Positions 38,838 through 46,185 of a DNA stretch of 64,000 nt are shown piece after piece. The DNA comes from Geodermatophilus poikilotrophus (lineage in GTDB: Bacteria > Actinomycetota > Actinomycetes > Mycobacteriales > Geodermatophilaceae). How positions within the stretch are numbered: the stretch's first letter is position 1; each line of letters opens with the position of its first letter. Under the pieces are notes generated by a model. The model saw only the letters and a list, made by a program, of their open reading frames with translations. It did not search any database and was not told the origin of the DNA. The translations under genes and the position numbers were made by a program. Location of the stretch: the NCBI RefSeq assembly GCF_900111455.1, contig NZ_FOIE01000005.1, forward strand, positions 186,001 through 250,000, given 5' to 3'.

Positions 38838-39545
38838 TCAGGCGCCGGGGGTGTGGCTCCGGGCCTCCCAGGTGAAGGTCATGCCGACCTCCTTGCCCTG
38901 GATGCTGGTGGGGTGCGAGTCGGCCGGGAGGCGGTAGGAGATCTTGTAGGTCCGCGCTCGGTCCGTCGTCGCGGTCGGGCGCCAGTCGCTCACGGTGTCC
39001 CCGTTCGCGTTCCCGAGCCCCGTGCTGTAACCGGAGGGGAAGGCGCTGAGCGTGCTGGTGGGGTAGGTGTACGGCGACGCCCCGAGGCCGGAGAGGCAGT
39101 CCGCGTCGGGGACGGGGCTCAGGGGCGTCGCGGACATCTCCACCGTGACCTGGAGCGCGTTGGCCAGCTCGGTGCTGCCTGTGAGCGACCCGTACAGCCG
39201 CACTCCGGTGGCGGCGGTGTCCACGTTGCCGGAGTAGGTGACGGTGATGCACCTGTGTCCCGAGCTGCCGGGCACCAGCAGCCCCTCGGAGGTGGTGTCG
39301 AACAGGACCTGGGCGCGGTTGTTGCTCAGCTGTACGACGCCGGTCCCCCAGGTGTTCTGCGGGGTGGCGGTCGTGCCGACGAACGCGGCGTGGGAGGAGG
39401 ACCAGACCAGCGTGACGCTGGCGACCAGGCCGACGGGCACAGCCGCCGCGAGCACGGTGAGCCGCCTCGGCGCGCGGCTCGCGGTCCGGGCGTGCCGGCG
39501 CGGGGGTGTGGCGTGGCGGCTTCGCCGCCGACGGCCGATGATCAC
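38838..39545 (-). CDS. Exported TasA/CalY-like protein with SipW-type signal region
   Basis: A 235-aa secreted protein. An Arg/His-rich N-terminus and hydrophobic helix end in SSSHAAFVGTTATPQNTWGT, matching the pattern of the LamG neighbour. The mature part is beta-rich with two Cys (HRCITV and DADCLS) and Thr/Ser-rich segments, ending GKEVGMTFTWEARS. Bacillus TasA/CalY proteins with this leader form surface fibres; that role here is inference. GTG 39545 has GGAGG four bases upstream. No dedicated signal peptidase is in the window. Confidence 0.7.
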   Translation of the reverse strand: MIIGRRRRSRHATPPRRHARTASRAPRRLTVLAAAVPVGLVASVTLVWSSSHAAFVGTTATPQNTWGTGVVQLSNNRAQVLFDTTSEGLLVPGSSGHRCITVTYSGNVDTAATGVRLYGSLTGSTELANALQVTVEMSATPLSPVPDADCLSGLGASPYTYPTSTLSAFPSGYSTGLGNANGDTVSDWRPTATTDRARTYKISYRLPADSHPTSIQGKEVGMTFTWEARSHTPGA

Positions 39546-39572
39546 GGTTCCTCCAGTGGGCGCGTTGAGAGC

Positions 39573-39601
39573 CCATCGGCGGCACGCGTGCTCCCCTTGA
39601 G
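39573..39601 (-). promoter_or_regulatory. Sigma-28/FliA-like promoter of the TasA-like gene
   Basis: CTCA (39598-39601), 17 nt, GCCGATGG (39573-39580) on the minus strand. The -35 side again reads CTCAAGGG. The transcript would start about 20 nt before the GTG at 39545. Confidence 0.6.
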
Positions 39602-39764
39602 CCCCTCGGGCGATCAGGCGGCGACCCCACCCGGAGGGGGGGTGCGCACGGGACCCGAGGTGACGTGGGGGCGCCGGCTGTTGCTCGCTCTCGTGCCGGC
39701 CGCCCCGGGGGCCGGTCGCCGACCGGCCCGGCGCCTGGGAGGCCGTGGTCTCCAGGTGCGAGCA

Positions 39765-39800
39765 GCTCCCGCCGGCGACGGGCGCCGCCCCGGCGGGAGC
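39765..39800 (-). terminator. Terminator of the osmoprotectant-binding protein gene
   Basis: GCTCCCGCCGG (39765-39775) pairs perfectly with CCGGCGGGAGC (39790-39800); it follows the stop at 39807. Confidence 0.7.
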
Positions 39801-39806
39801 GCCGGC

Positions 39807-40820
39807 TCAGCCCTGCTGCGCGAGCGCGCCGTCCGAGCTGAGCACCAGGCCGAGGGAGATCTCGCCCTGCTGCAGGGCCGCCTTGGTCAGCGGGCCGCCG
39901 GCGTCCAGCTCGCGGAAGCCGTCGAACTGCAGGCCGTAGGCCTCCTCCAGGCCGGGCTGGCACTGAGGCCGCTGCGGGCACTCGGTGGGACCGCCGAGGA
40001 TCAGCGAGCCGTCGCCGCAGGCGTCGGCGAGCTCGGACAGGGTGGCGACACCCAGGCCGTCGGCGAAGGCCTGGGTCACGGCGAAGGCGTTCTGGTCGGC
40101 GGCCTCGGAGGGCTCGCCGAAGACCAGCCCGGCCTGCTCGGCGATCGGCCTCAGCGCGGTCAAGGTCTCCTGCACGTCACCGGTGGCCGGGCCGTCCTCG
40201 GTGGGGCCGTTGGCCAACTCGTCGAGCTCGTCGGTCACCGTGGCCAGGTACTCCGGGAACACCTGGATCTCCGAGCCGGAGATCAGCGCGGGCAGGTAGA
40301 GCTCGCGGTTGCCGACCTCGCGCACCGAGGCGTCGAAGCCCGCGGCGCCCAGGACGTCGGCGTAGACGTTCGCCAGGATCGTCGACTCGGTGAAGTTCGC
40401 GCCGCCGACGACGATCGGGCCGCTGCCCTGCTCGAGCGCGGCGGTGTCGACGTTCTCCTCGACCCAGCCCGCGGCGACGTCCTCGGCGCTCCGCCGTTCG
40501 AGGTCGACGGCGGCGTTGAGCTCGATCAGCTCCTCGGTGGTCATGGCCGCCGACACCGCGTCGAGGGCGGGCAGCAGCGCCGGGTTGGCCATCGCGGTGG
40601 CCATGTTGACCGCCGGGACGACGTTGTCCGCGTTCTGCAGCTGCTTGTCGTCCTCGAGCACGACGAGCTGGTCGCCGGCCACGGGAGCGCAGGCGTCGCC
40701 GGACGCGCCACCGCCGCTGGCCTGGGCCCTACCGGTGCCCGAGGAGCCGGACTCGCCGCAGGCGGTCAGCAGGAGCCCGGCGAGGGCGAGGGGAACGAGG
40801 GTGCGTGCACGGCTGCGCAT
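39807..40820 (-). CDS. Osmoprotectant ABC transporter substrate-binding lipoprotein, apparently circularly permuted
   Basis: A 337-aa lipoprotein (lipobox LLLTAC, Cys about 21) of the OpuCC/ProX type. In the usual order the mature protein starts with the GGANFTES strand and ends after VVLEDDKQLQNADNVVPAVN and the LTTEDLxELN helices. Here QLVVLEDDKQLQNADNVVPA and MTTEELIELNAAVDLE come first (about 55-125). They are followed by IVVGGANFTESTILANVYAD (about 140), FGEPSEAADQNAFAV and a C-terminus LGLVLSSDGALAQQG, exactly where VVLEDD normally continues. ATG 40820. It binds betaine- or choline-like solutes by family analogy. Confidence 0.88.
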   Translation of the reverse strand: MRSRARTLVPLALAGLLLTACGESGSSGTGRAQASGGGASGDACAPVAGDQLVVLEDDKQLQNADNVVPAVNMATAMANPALLPALDAVSAAMTTEELIELNAAVDLERRSAEDVAAGWVEENVDTAALEQGSGPIVVGGANFTESTILANVYADVLGAAGFDASVREVGNRELYLPALISGSEIQVFPEYLATVTDELDELANGPTEDGPATGDVQETLTALRPIAEQAGLVFGEPSEAADQNAFAVTQAFADGLGVATLSELADACGDGSLILGGPTECPQRPQCQPGLEEAYGLQFDGFRELDAGGPLTKAALQQGEISLGLVLSSDGALAQQG

Positions 40821-40979
40821 GTGGCCCGCCTTCTGTCCCGCGCGACCCGACGGCCGCGGCGCGTGTCTGGCGGGGAGGACCCCGCGCCCGCCATGCAACA
40901 GCCGGACCACCCCACCCGGCCACGTGCACCGGCCAGCTGTTGCCCGGTTGTTACGGACGGCCCCTCTGTAGACGGAGGA

Positions 40980-41036
40980 CCCGTCCTCCCCACCCTGCGG
41001 AAGCTCGGGGCGGTGCCCGGGACGGGGCCGCGGCGA
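40980..41036 (-). terminator. Terminator-like hairpin, family E
   Basis: CCCGTCC (40980-40986) and GGACGGG (41030-41036) bracket a CACCCTGCGGAAGCTCGGGG spacer, a diverged family E copy between the second permease and the binding-protein gene. Confidence 0.5.
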
Positions 41037-41108
41037 GCCCCGGGACGCGGCCGGGTGGCGGCCTGCGCGGCCGGGTGGCGGCCCGCGGGTGAGGCCCGGA
41101 GTGGTCCC

Positions 41109-41840
41109 TCAGAGCGGTACGCCGGACGACGTCGGCTCCGGGCGGCCGGCCCGCGCCGCCCGGACCGGGCGCAGCGGCCACCGGCGCGGGCCGGGCGTGA
41201 CCGCCGTCGAGGCGAGGACCAGGAGCAGCTCGGTGAGCAGCGCCAGAGCGGCCACCAGCACGGCACCGGCGAGGATCTCGCCGTGGTCCTGCTGGCCGAA
41301 GCCGAGGTTGATGATCCGCCCGAGGCCTCCGCCGCCGACGAGCGCGGCCAGGGTCGCGGTGGCGACGACCTGAACCGCCGCCGTCCGGACGCCGGTCGCC
41401 ACCAGCGGGGAGGCGAGCGGGAACTCGACCCGGGTCAGCATCTGGCCGCGGCTCATGCCCATCGCGCGGGCCGCCTCGCGGACGTCGCGGTCGACCTCGC
41501 GGAACCCCACGTAGGTGTTGGTCAGCATCGGCGGGACGGCGAAGGCGGCCAGCGCCAGGACGGTGCCGGTCTCGCTGAAGCCCAGCGGGGTCACCGCCAG
41601 CACGGTGAGCAGGGCGAGGGTGGGGACGGCGCGGCTGACGTTGGACAGGACGACGAGCGCGCCCGCGCCGCGGCCGCTGCGGCCCAGCAGCACCCCGGTG
41701 GGGACGGCGAGGACGGCGGCGAGCAGCACGGCCAGCGCGGAGATCCGCAGGTGCTGAACCAGCAGGTCGAGGATGCCGCCGGGCCGGGTCCAGTTGAACG
41801 GGTCGTTGAGGTAGACGAACGCGTCGCCGACGGCGGTCAC
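41109..41840 (-). CDS. Osmoprotectant ABC transporter permease (second)
   Basis: A 243-aa inner-membrane subunit of the OpuC/YehW type, with about five or six hydrophobic helices. The EAA-like loop REAARAMGMSRGQMLTRVEF (about residue 130) contacts the ATPase. GTG 41840 overlaps the first permease stop (GTGA), so two different permeases form a coupled pair. It is followed after 288 bp by the binding-protein gene on the same strand. Confidence 0.92.
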   Translation of the reverse strand: MTAVGDAFVYLNDPFNWTRPGGILDLLVQHLRISALAVLLAAVLAVPTGVLLGRSGRGAGALVVLSNVSRAVPTLALLTVLAVTPLGFSETGTVLALAAFAVPPMLTNTYVGFREVDRDVREAARAMGMSRGQMLTRVEFPLASPLVATGVRTAAVQVVATATLAALVGGGGLGRIINLGFGQQDHGEILAGAVLVAALALLTELLLVLASTAVTPGPRRWPLRPVRAARAGRPEPTSSGVPL

Positions 41841-42559
41841 CGGGCCGCCCGCGTCCACGGGGTGAATAGCCGCTGCAGGCCGGCCAGCAGCACGTCGGCG
41901 ACCACCGCGAGCAGCACGCAGCCGACCGCGCCGGTGACGATCTCGGCTCGGTAGAAGTTCGCGTTGAGGCCGCCGATGATCAGCTGGCCCAGTCCCCCGT
42001 TGCCGGTGATCACCCCGACGGTGACCAGCGCGACGGTCGAGACCGTGGCGATGCGCAGGCCGGCCATGAAGGCCGGCAGCGCCAGGGGCAGGTCGACCCG
42101 GAGGAACAGCCGCGCGGGGCCGTAGCCCATGCCGCGGGCCGCCTCGCGCACGTCGTCCGGGACCCCCTGCAGGCCGGCCAGGAAGTTGCGCACCAGGATG
42201 ACGAGCGTGTAGACGGTCAGCCCGACCAGCACCGTGACCGGGGACAGCGCTCCGGTGAACGGTGCGAGGAAGGCGAACAGGGCCAGCGACGGGATCGTGT
42301 AGACGACCGAGCTGAGCCCGAGGACCGGGCCCGCCAGCAGCCGGGTGCGCCGGGCGAGCAGCGCCAGGGGCAGCGCGACCAGCGTCCCGAGCAGCACCGC
42401 CCCGACGGTGAGCCTGACGTGCTGACCGAGGTGGCCCACAATGGTGTCCCAGTTGTCGGTCACGTACGACGGGTCGAACCAGGGGTTCGGCGCCTCGTCC
42501 GCGGCGAGCACCGGGGTGCCCGGGTCGCTCGTCGCGCTCAGCGCACCCAGGGAGGCCAC
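41837..42559 (-). CDS. Osmoprotectant ABC transporter permease (first)
   Basis: A 240-aa permease with the EAA-like loop REAARGMGYGPARLFLRVDL and YTIPSLALFAFLAPFTGALS. GTG 42559 has no ribosome site but lies 6 nt after TAGCGT on the minus strand, so it is probably leaderless. Its start codon is two bases from the start codon of the divergent ATPase gene. Confidence 0.9.
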   Translation of the reverse strand: MASLGALSATSDPGTPVLAADEAPNPWFDPSYVTDNWDTIVGHLGQHVRLTVGAVLLGTLVALPLALLARRTRLLAGPVLGLSSVVYTIPSLALFAFLAPFTGALSPVTVLVGLTVYTLVILVRNFLAGLQGVPDDVREAARGMGYGPARLFLRVDLPLALPAFMAGLRIATVSTVALVTVGVITGNGGLGQLIIGGLNANFYRAEIVTGAVGCVLLAVVADVLLAGLQRLFTPWTRAAR

Positions 42560-42571
42560 GCGTGGACGCTA
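42556..42571. promoter_or_regulatory. Overlapping divergent starts: palindrome CCACGCGTGG and minus-strand -10
   Basis: The 10-bp palindrome 42556-42565 holds both start codons (GTG of the permease at 42559, GTG of the ATPase at 42562). The minus-strand -10 TAGCGT (42566-42571) lies inside ATPase codons 2-4. The ATPase has AGGGAGG at 42549-42555, inside permease codons 2-4. Confidence 0.6.
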
Positions 42572-43746
42572 CTGCCGCGCCCTCGTCGCTGCGCGCGACG
42601 TCGGCGGCCGCCCGGTCGGCCGGCCACGCTCCCGAGATCCGGCTGGAGGGGGTCGGCAAGGTCTACCCCGACGGCACCGTGGGGGTGGCCGAGCTGGACC
42701 TGACCTTCGCCGCCGGGGAGCTGTCGGTGCTGGTCGGGCCGTCGGGCTGCGGCAAGACGACGACGATGAAGATGGTCAACCGCATCATCGAGCCGACCAC
42801 CGGGCGCATCCTGCTCGGCGGCGAGGACGTGACCCGGGTCGACGCCGACCGCCTCCGCCGCCGCATCGGCTACGTCATCCAGAGCGTCGGGCTGTTCCCC
42901 CACCAGACGGTGCGCACCAACGTCGCGACCGTCCCACGGCTGCTGGGCTGGGACCGCCGGGAGATCCGCGACCGCGTCGAGGAGCTGCTCACCCTGGTCG
43001 GGCTGGACCCCGCCGTCCACGGCGACCGGTACCCCGCCCAGCTGTCCGGGGGGCAGCGGCAGCGGGCCGGCGTCGCCCGGGCGCTGGCCGCCGACCCCGG
43101 CGTCCTGCTGATGGACGAGCCGTTCTCCGCCGTCGACCCGGTGGTGCGCGAGCGGCTGCAGGCGGAGTTCCTGCGGCTGCAGGAGACGGTGCACAAGACG
43201 ATCGTCTTCGTCACCCACGACATCGAGGAGGCGGTGCGGCTCGGCGACCGCATCGCGGTGATGAGCACCGGCGGGCACGTCGAGCAGTTCGCCCCGCCCG
43301 CGGAGCTGCTGGGCCGGCCGGCGAACGAGACGGTGGCCGACTTCGTCGGCGCCGACCGGGGGCTCAAGCGGCTGGCGGTCACCCCGATCGACCCCGCCGA
43401 CCTCGAGCACCCGCCGGTGGTCGGGGTGGGCGACGGCCTGGCCGAGGCCGGGGCGGCGCTGGACCGCGCCGGCGCGGCCCGGGCGGTGGTGCTGGACGCC
43501 GGCGGCCGCCCGGCCGGGTGGCTGCCCGCCGACCGGGCGTCGGGTTCCGGGACGGTCGCCTCGGCCGTCGTCCGCGACGACGCCGCCGTGCCGCTGCAGG
43601 CCTCGCTGCGGACGGCGCTGGCCACGATCCTGCAGTCCGACGCCGGGTGGGTGCCGGTGCTCGACGGCGACCGTCACCTGGGCGTCCTCACCCCCGCCGC
43701 CCTGCACGCGGCGCTGCGCCGGTCGGTGCACGAGGGCGCCGGCTGA
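42562..43746 (+). CDS. Osmoprotectant ABC transporter ATP-binding protein with CBS domains
   Basis: A 394-aa OpuCA/ProV-type ATPase. It has Walker A VGPSGCGKTTTMKM (about residue 59), Q-loop IQSVGLFP, signature LSGGQRQRAGVARAL, Walker B VLLMDEPF and the H-loop FVTHDIEEA. The C-terminal ~120 residues form a CBS-pair-like region (VVLDAGGRPAGWLPADRA, ILQSDAGWVPVLDGDRHLGV) that in relatives senses ionic strength. Encoded divergently from its permeases rather than in one operon. Confidence 0.93.
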   Translation: MDATAAPSSLRATSAAARSAGHAPEIRLEGVGKVYPDGTVGVAELDLTFAAGELSVLVGPSGCGKTTTMKMVNRIIEPTTGRILLGGEDVTRVDADRLRRRIGYVIQSVGLFPHQTVRTNVATVPRLLGWDRREIRDRVEELLTLVGLDPAVHGDRYPAQLSGGQRQRAGVARALAADPGVLLMDEPFSAVDPVVRERLQAEFLRLQETVHKTIVFVTHDIEEAVRLGDRIAVMSTGGHVEQFAPPAELLGRPANETVADFVGADRGLKRLAVTPIDPADLEHPPVVGVGDGLAEAGAALDRAGAARAVVLDAGGRPAGWLPADRASGSGTVASAVVRDDAAVPLQASLRTALATILQSDAGWVPVLDGDRHLGVLTPAALHAALRRSVHEGAG

Positions 43747-43785
43747 GCGGCTGGGTCCGGCGCCGGGGCCGTCCGTCGGCACCGG

Positions 43786-44292
43786 TCAGGCTCGGGCGCC
43801 CGCCTGCGGTGTCTCGTCGTCGGGGGACGGCGGGATGCGGCAGACCGACTCCAACCAGAGCGCCGCTCCGACCAGCGCGGCCGAGCAGACGACCCCGACG
43901 ACCCCGGTGACCGTGTCGTTCGCGGCGGCCTGCAGGCGCGACACCGACGGTCCCACGTAGAGCAGCAGCCCCACCCAGATGCCGACGAAGGCCGCGCCGA
44001 CGTACGCGCTGGCCTGCGCCAGGACCGCGAGCCGGGCGACCAGCATCGGCTCGACCGGGCGGACCGGCGCGGTGCCGCGCTCGGCCGCGGGACGGCGGTC
44101 CCGCTGGGCGGCCAGCCGGGCCCGCAGCGTGCGGGCGCCGAGGAACTCGGCCAGGGCCAGCACGCCGAGCGGCACCGGCAGCCACCAGCGGAGGGCCGGC
44201 AGGGAGCCGTAGCTCGCCCGCACGACCAGCCACGCGGCGACGGCGAGGCCGGCCGCGAGGACCACCAGGTCCCGCCGGTCCACGGGTCTCAC
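43786..44292 (-). CDS. DUF3180 membrane protein (Rv3605c-like)
   Basis: A 168-aa protein with four hydrophobic segments (LVVLAAGLAVAAWLVV, WLPVPLGVLALAEFLGA, QASAYVGAAFVGIWVGLLLY, GVVCSAALVGAALWLE). Function unknown. Its place after folK matches the mycobacterial order. GTG 44292 overlaps the stop of mini-ORF A (GTGA), which supports this start over GTG 44283. Confidence 0.85.
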   Translation of the reverse strand: MRPVDRRDLVVLAAGLAVAAWLVVRASYGSLPALRWWLPVPLGVLALAEFLGARTLRARLAAQRDRRPAAERGTAPVRPVEPMLVARLAVLAQASAYVGAAFVGIWVGLLLYVGPSVSRLQAAANDTVTGVVGVVCSAALVGAALWLESVCRIPPSPDDETPQAGARA

Positions 44293-44369
44293 GCGCCCTC
44301 CTCGCCGGCGCTCGTCGGACGCGTCCGCGGCCTCGCCCTGCCCGTTCGCGAGCTCGCGAGCTCGCTCAC
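44289..44369 (-). CDS. Mini-ORF A (26 aa) in an intergenic repeat between folK and DUF3180
   Basis: GTG 44369 overlaps the folK stop (GTGA), and its TGA overlaps the DUF3180 start (GTGA). The peptide begins VSELASSRTGRARPRTRP and ends in TSAGEEGA. It is the same length as mini-ORF B and identical at about 17 of 26 positions. Nothing is known of such a peptide to me; it may function only as a translational bridge. Confidence 0.55.
   Translation of the reverse strand: MSELASSRTGRARPRTRPTSAGEEGA
44303..44369. repeat. Family C coupling repeat, copy A
   Basis: A 67-bp unit starting CGCCGGCGCTCGTCG and ending GCGAGCTCGCTCAC. Equal in length to copy B at 44883-44949; the ends are conserved and the middle is diverged. 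Confidence 0.8.
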
Positions 44370-44872
44370 CGGAGGTGCTCCCAGCGGACGACGGCCGCGA
44401 CGTCCTCCGGTGGCAACGCGGCCAGCAGGTCGCTCACCCGGCCGCGGCCCGGTAGCACCGCGGTGGGGTCGAGGCTGGCCCACGGCACGAGCACGAACGC
44501 GCGCTCGTGCGCGCGAGGGTGCGGGAGGGTGAGCGCGGGGTCGTCGGAGAGGACCGGCCGGCCGTCGTCCCCGGTGACCGTGACGACGTCGACGTCGAGG
44601 GTGCGCGGCCCCCAGCGCACGTCGCGGGTGCGCCCGGCGGCCTGCTCCAGCTCGTGCGCGCGGGCCAGCCAGCCGGCGGCGTCCCGGTCCCCGCGCACGA
44701 CCACGACCGCGTTGAGGTACGGCGGCTGCTCGACCGGGCCCCACGGCGGTGTCTCGTACAGCGTCGAGCGGGCCACCAGCACGCCGTCGCCCTTGAGGGC
44801 GGCGACGGCGGTGCGCAGCGCGGCGGCACGGTCCCCCAGGTTGGCGCCCAGCGACAGGACCGCACGGGTCAC
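44366..44872 (-). CDS. folK: 2-amino-4-hydroxy-6-hydroxymethyldihydropteridine diphosphokinase
   Basis: A 168-aa folate-pathway kinase. Signatures are LSLGANLGDRAAALR, LYETPPWGPVEQPPYLNAVV, RWGPRTLDVDVVTV and LPHPRAHERAFVLVPWASLD. GTG 44872 overlaps the stop of mini-ORF B, and its own stop lies in repeat copy A. Part of the folE-folP-folB-folK run. Confidence 0.95.
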   Translation of the reverse strand: MTRAVLSLGANLGDRAAALRTAVAALKGDGVLVARSTLYETPPWGPVEQPPYLNAVVVVRGDRDAAGWLARAHELEQAAGRTRDVRWGPRTLDVDVVTVTGDDGRPVLSDDPALTLPHPRAHERAFVLVPWASLDPTAVLPGRGRVSDLLAALPPEDVAAVVRWEHLR

Positions 44873-44949
44873 GAGTGCTCCCCGCCGGCGCTCGTCGTCC
44901 TCGCGCCCGGGGGTGCTGTGCCCTCGCGTGAGCTCGCGAGCTCGCTCAC
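44869..44949 (-). CDS. Mini-ORF B (26 aa) in an intergenic repeat between folB and folK
   Basis: GTG 44949 overlaps the folB stop (GTGA), and its TGA overlaps the folK GTG (GTGA). The peptide begins VSELASSREGTAPPGART and ends in TSAGGEHS. It is a homologue of mini-ORF A; both are exactly 27 codons including the stop. Confidence 0.55.
   Translation of the reverse strand: MSELASSREGTAPPGARTTSAGGEHS
44883..44949. repeat. Family C coupling repeat, copy B
   Basis: A 67-bp unit with the same conserved ends as copy A (CGCCGGCGCTCGTCG ... GCGAGCTCGCTCAC). Confidence 0.8.
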
Positions 44950-45332
44950 GGCCGCTCCCGCCGGATGGCGACGGCGACGTCGTCGAACGGGACGCCGAGG
45001 TCGGCCTCGGGCTTGTGCACGGTGATCTCGACGGCGTCGACCAGCGGGTCCTCGAGGCAGACGTCGGCCAGCCGCTGGGCGAGGGTCTCCAGCAGGTCGA
45101 CCGGCTCCCCCGTCAGCACGCTGTGCAGCGCGCGGGCCAGCTCGGCGTAGTTGACCGTGCGCTCGAGGTCGTCGTCGGCAGCGGCCGGGGCGGTGTCCAG
45201 CTCGAGGACGGCGTCGACGCGGAAGGTCTGCCCCAGCCGGCGCTCGGCCTCGTACACGCCGTGGAAGGCGTGCGCGGAGAGCCCCTGGATGGCGATGCGG
45301 TCCAGGCGGGTGGACGGGTGGGCGTCAGCCAC
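44946..45332 (-). CDS. folB: Dihydroneopterin aldolase
   Basis: A 128-aa folate enzyme. It has IAIQGLSAHAFHGVYEAERR with the catalytic Tyr/Glu region, TVNYAELARALHSVL, ETLAQRLADV and VEITVHKPEADLGVPFDDV with the active-site Lys. GTG 45332 overlaps the end of folP by 8 bp. Its stop codon is supplied by repeat copy B. Confidence 0.95.
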   Translation of the reverse strand: MADAHPSTRLDRIAIQGLSAHAFHGVYEAERRLGQTFRVDAVLELDTAPAAADDDLERTVNYAELARALHSVLTGEPVDLLETLAQRLADVCLEDPLVDAVEITVHKPEADLGVPFDDVAVAIRRERP

Positions 45333-46185
45333 GGCGCTCTCCCTCGCGACGGGCCGCCTGGACGGCGGCGACGGTCCGGACGGCATCGGCCGAGGCTGCC
45401 GCGTCGTGCACCCGCACGCCCCAGGCGCCGGCCTCGGCGGCCAGCACCGTGGTGGCCAGCGTGGCGGCGTCGCGCTGCTCGGCCGGGCGCAGGGTGTCGT
45501 CGGGGGCGGCGAGCAGGCGGCCGAGGAAGGACTTGCGGGATGCGCCGACGAGCACGGGCAGACCGAGGCCGACGACCCGGTCGAGGCCGGCGAGCAGCCG
45601 CCAGTTGTGCTCGGCGCGCTTGGCGAAGCCGAGGCCGGGGTCGAGGACCAGCTGCTCGGGGGTGACGCCCGCGGCGACGACGTCCTCCACCCGGGCGGTC
45701 AGCTCGGCGCAGACCTCGGTGACGACGTCGCCGTACTGCGCGGCGGCGTACATCTCGCGGCTGTGCCCGCGCCAGTGCATGAGCACCCACGGCACGCCGG
45801 CCTCGGCGACCAGCTCGGCCATGTTCTTGTCGGCCAGGCCGCCGCTCACGTCGTTGACCAGGACGGCACCGGCCTCGAGCGCGGCCTCGGCCACCTCCGC
45901 CCGCGTGGTGTCGACGCTGGCGCGCACACCCGCCGAGGCGAGCTCGCGGATCACCGGGACGACCCGGCCGCACTCCTCGGCGGCGCTCACCCGGTCGGCT
46001 CCGGGGCGGGTGGACTCCCCGCCGACGTCGACGTAGTCGGCGCCGGCGGCGTGCATCACCAGCCCGTGCGCGATCGCCGCACCGGCGTCGGCGAAGCAGC
46101 CACCGTCGGAGAACGAGTCGGGCGTGACGTTGAGGACCCCCATGACCACGCAGCGGCCGGGGCGCGGCAGTTCGGTGCAGGTCAC
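45325..46185 (-). CDS. folP: Dihydropteroate synthase
   Basis: A 286-aa TIM-barrel enzyme, the sulfonamide target. It shows [70 protein letters not shown] and the C-terminal WGVRVHD. GTG 46185 overlaps the folE stop (GTGA). Confidence 0.96.
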   Translation of the reverse strand: MTCTELPRPGRCVVMGVLNVTPDSFSDGGCFADAGAAIAHGLVMHAAGADYVDVGGESTRPGADRVSAAEECGRVVPVIRELASAGVRASVDTTRAEVAEAALEAGAVLVNDVSGGLADKNMAELVAEAGVPWVLMHWRGHSREMYAAAQYGDVVTEVCAELTARVEDVVAAGVTPEQLVLDPGLGFAKRAEHNWRLLAGLDRVVGLGLPVLVGASRKSFLGRLLAAPDDTLRPAEQRDAATLATTVLAAEAGAWGVRVHDAAASADAVRTVAAVQAARREGERRG

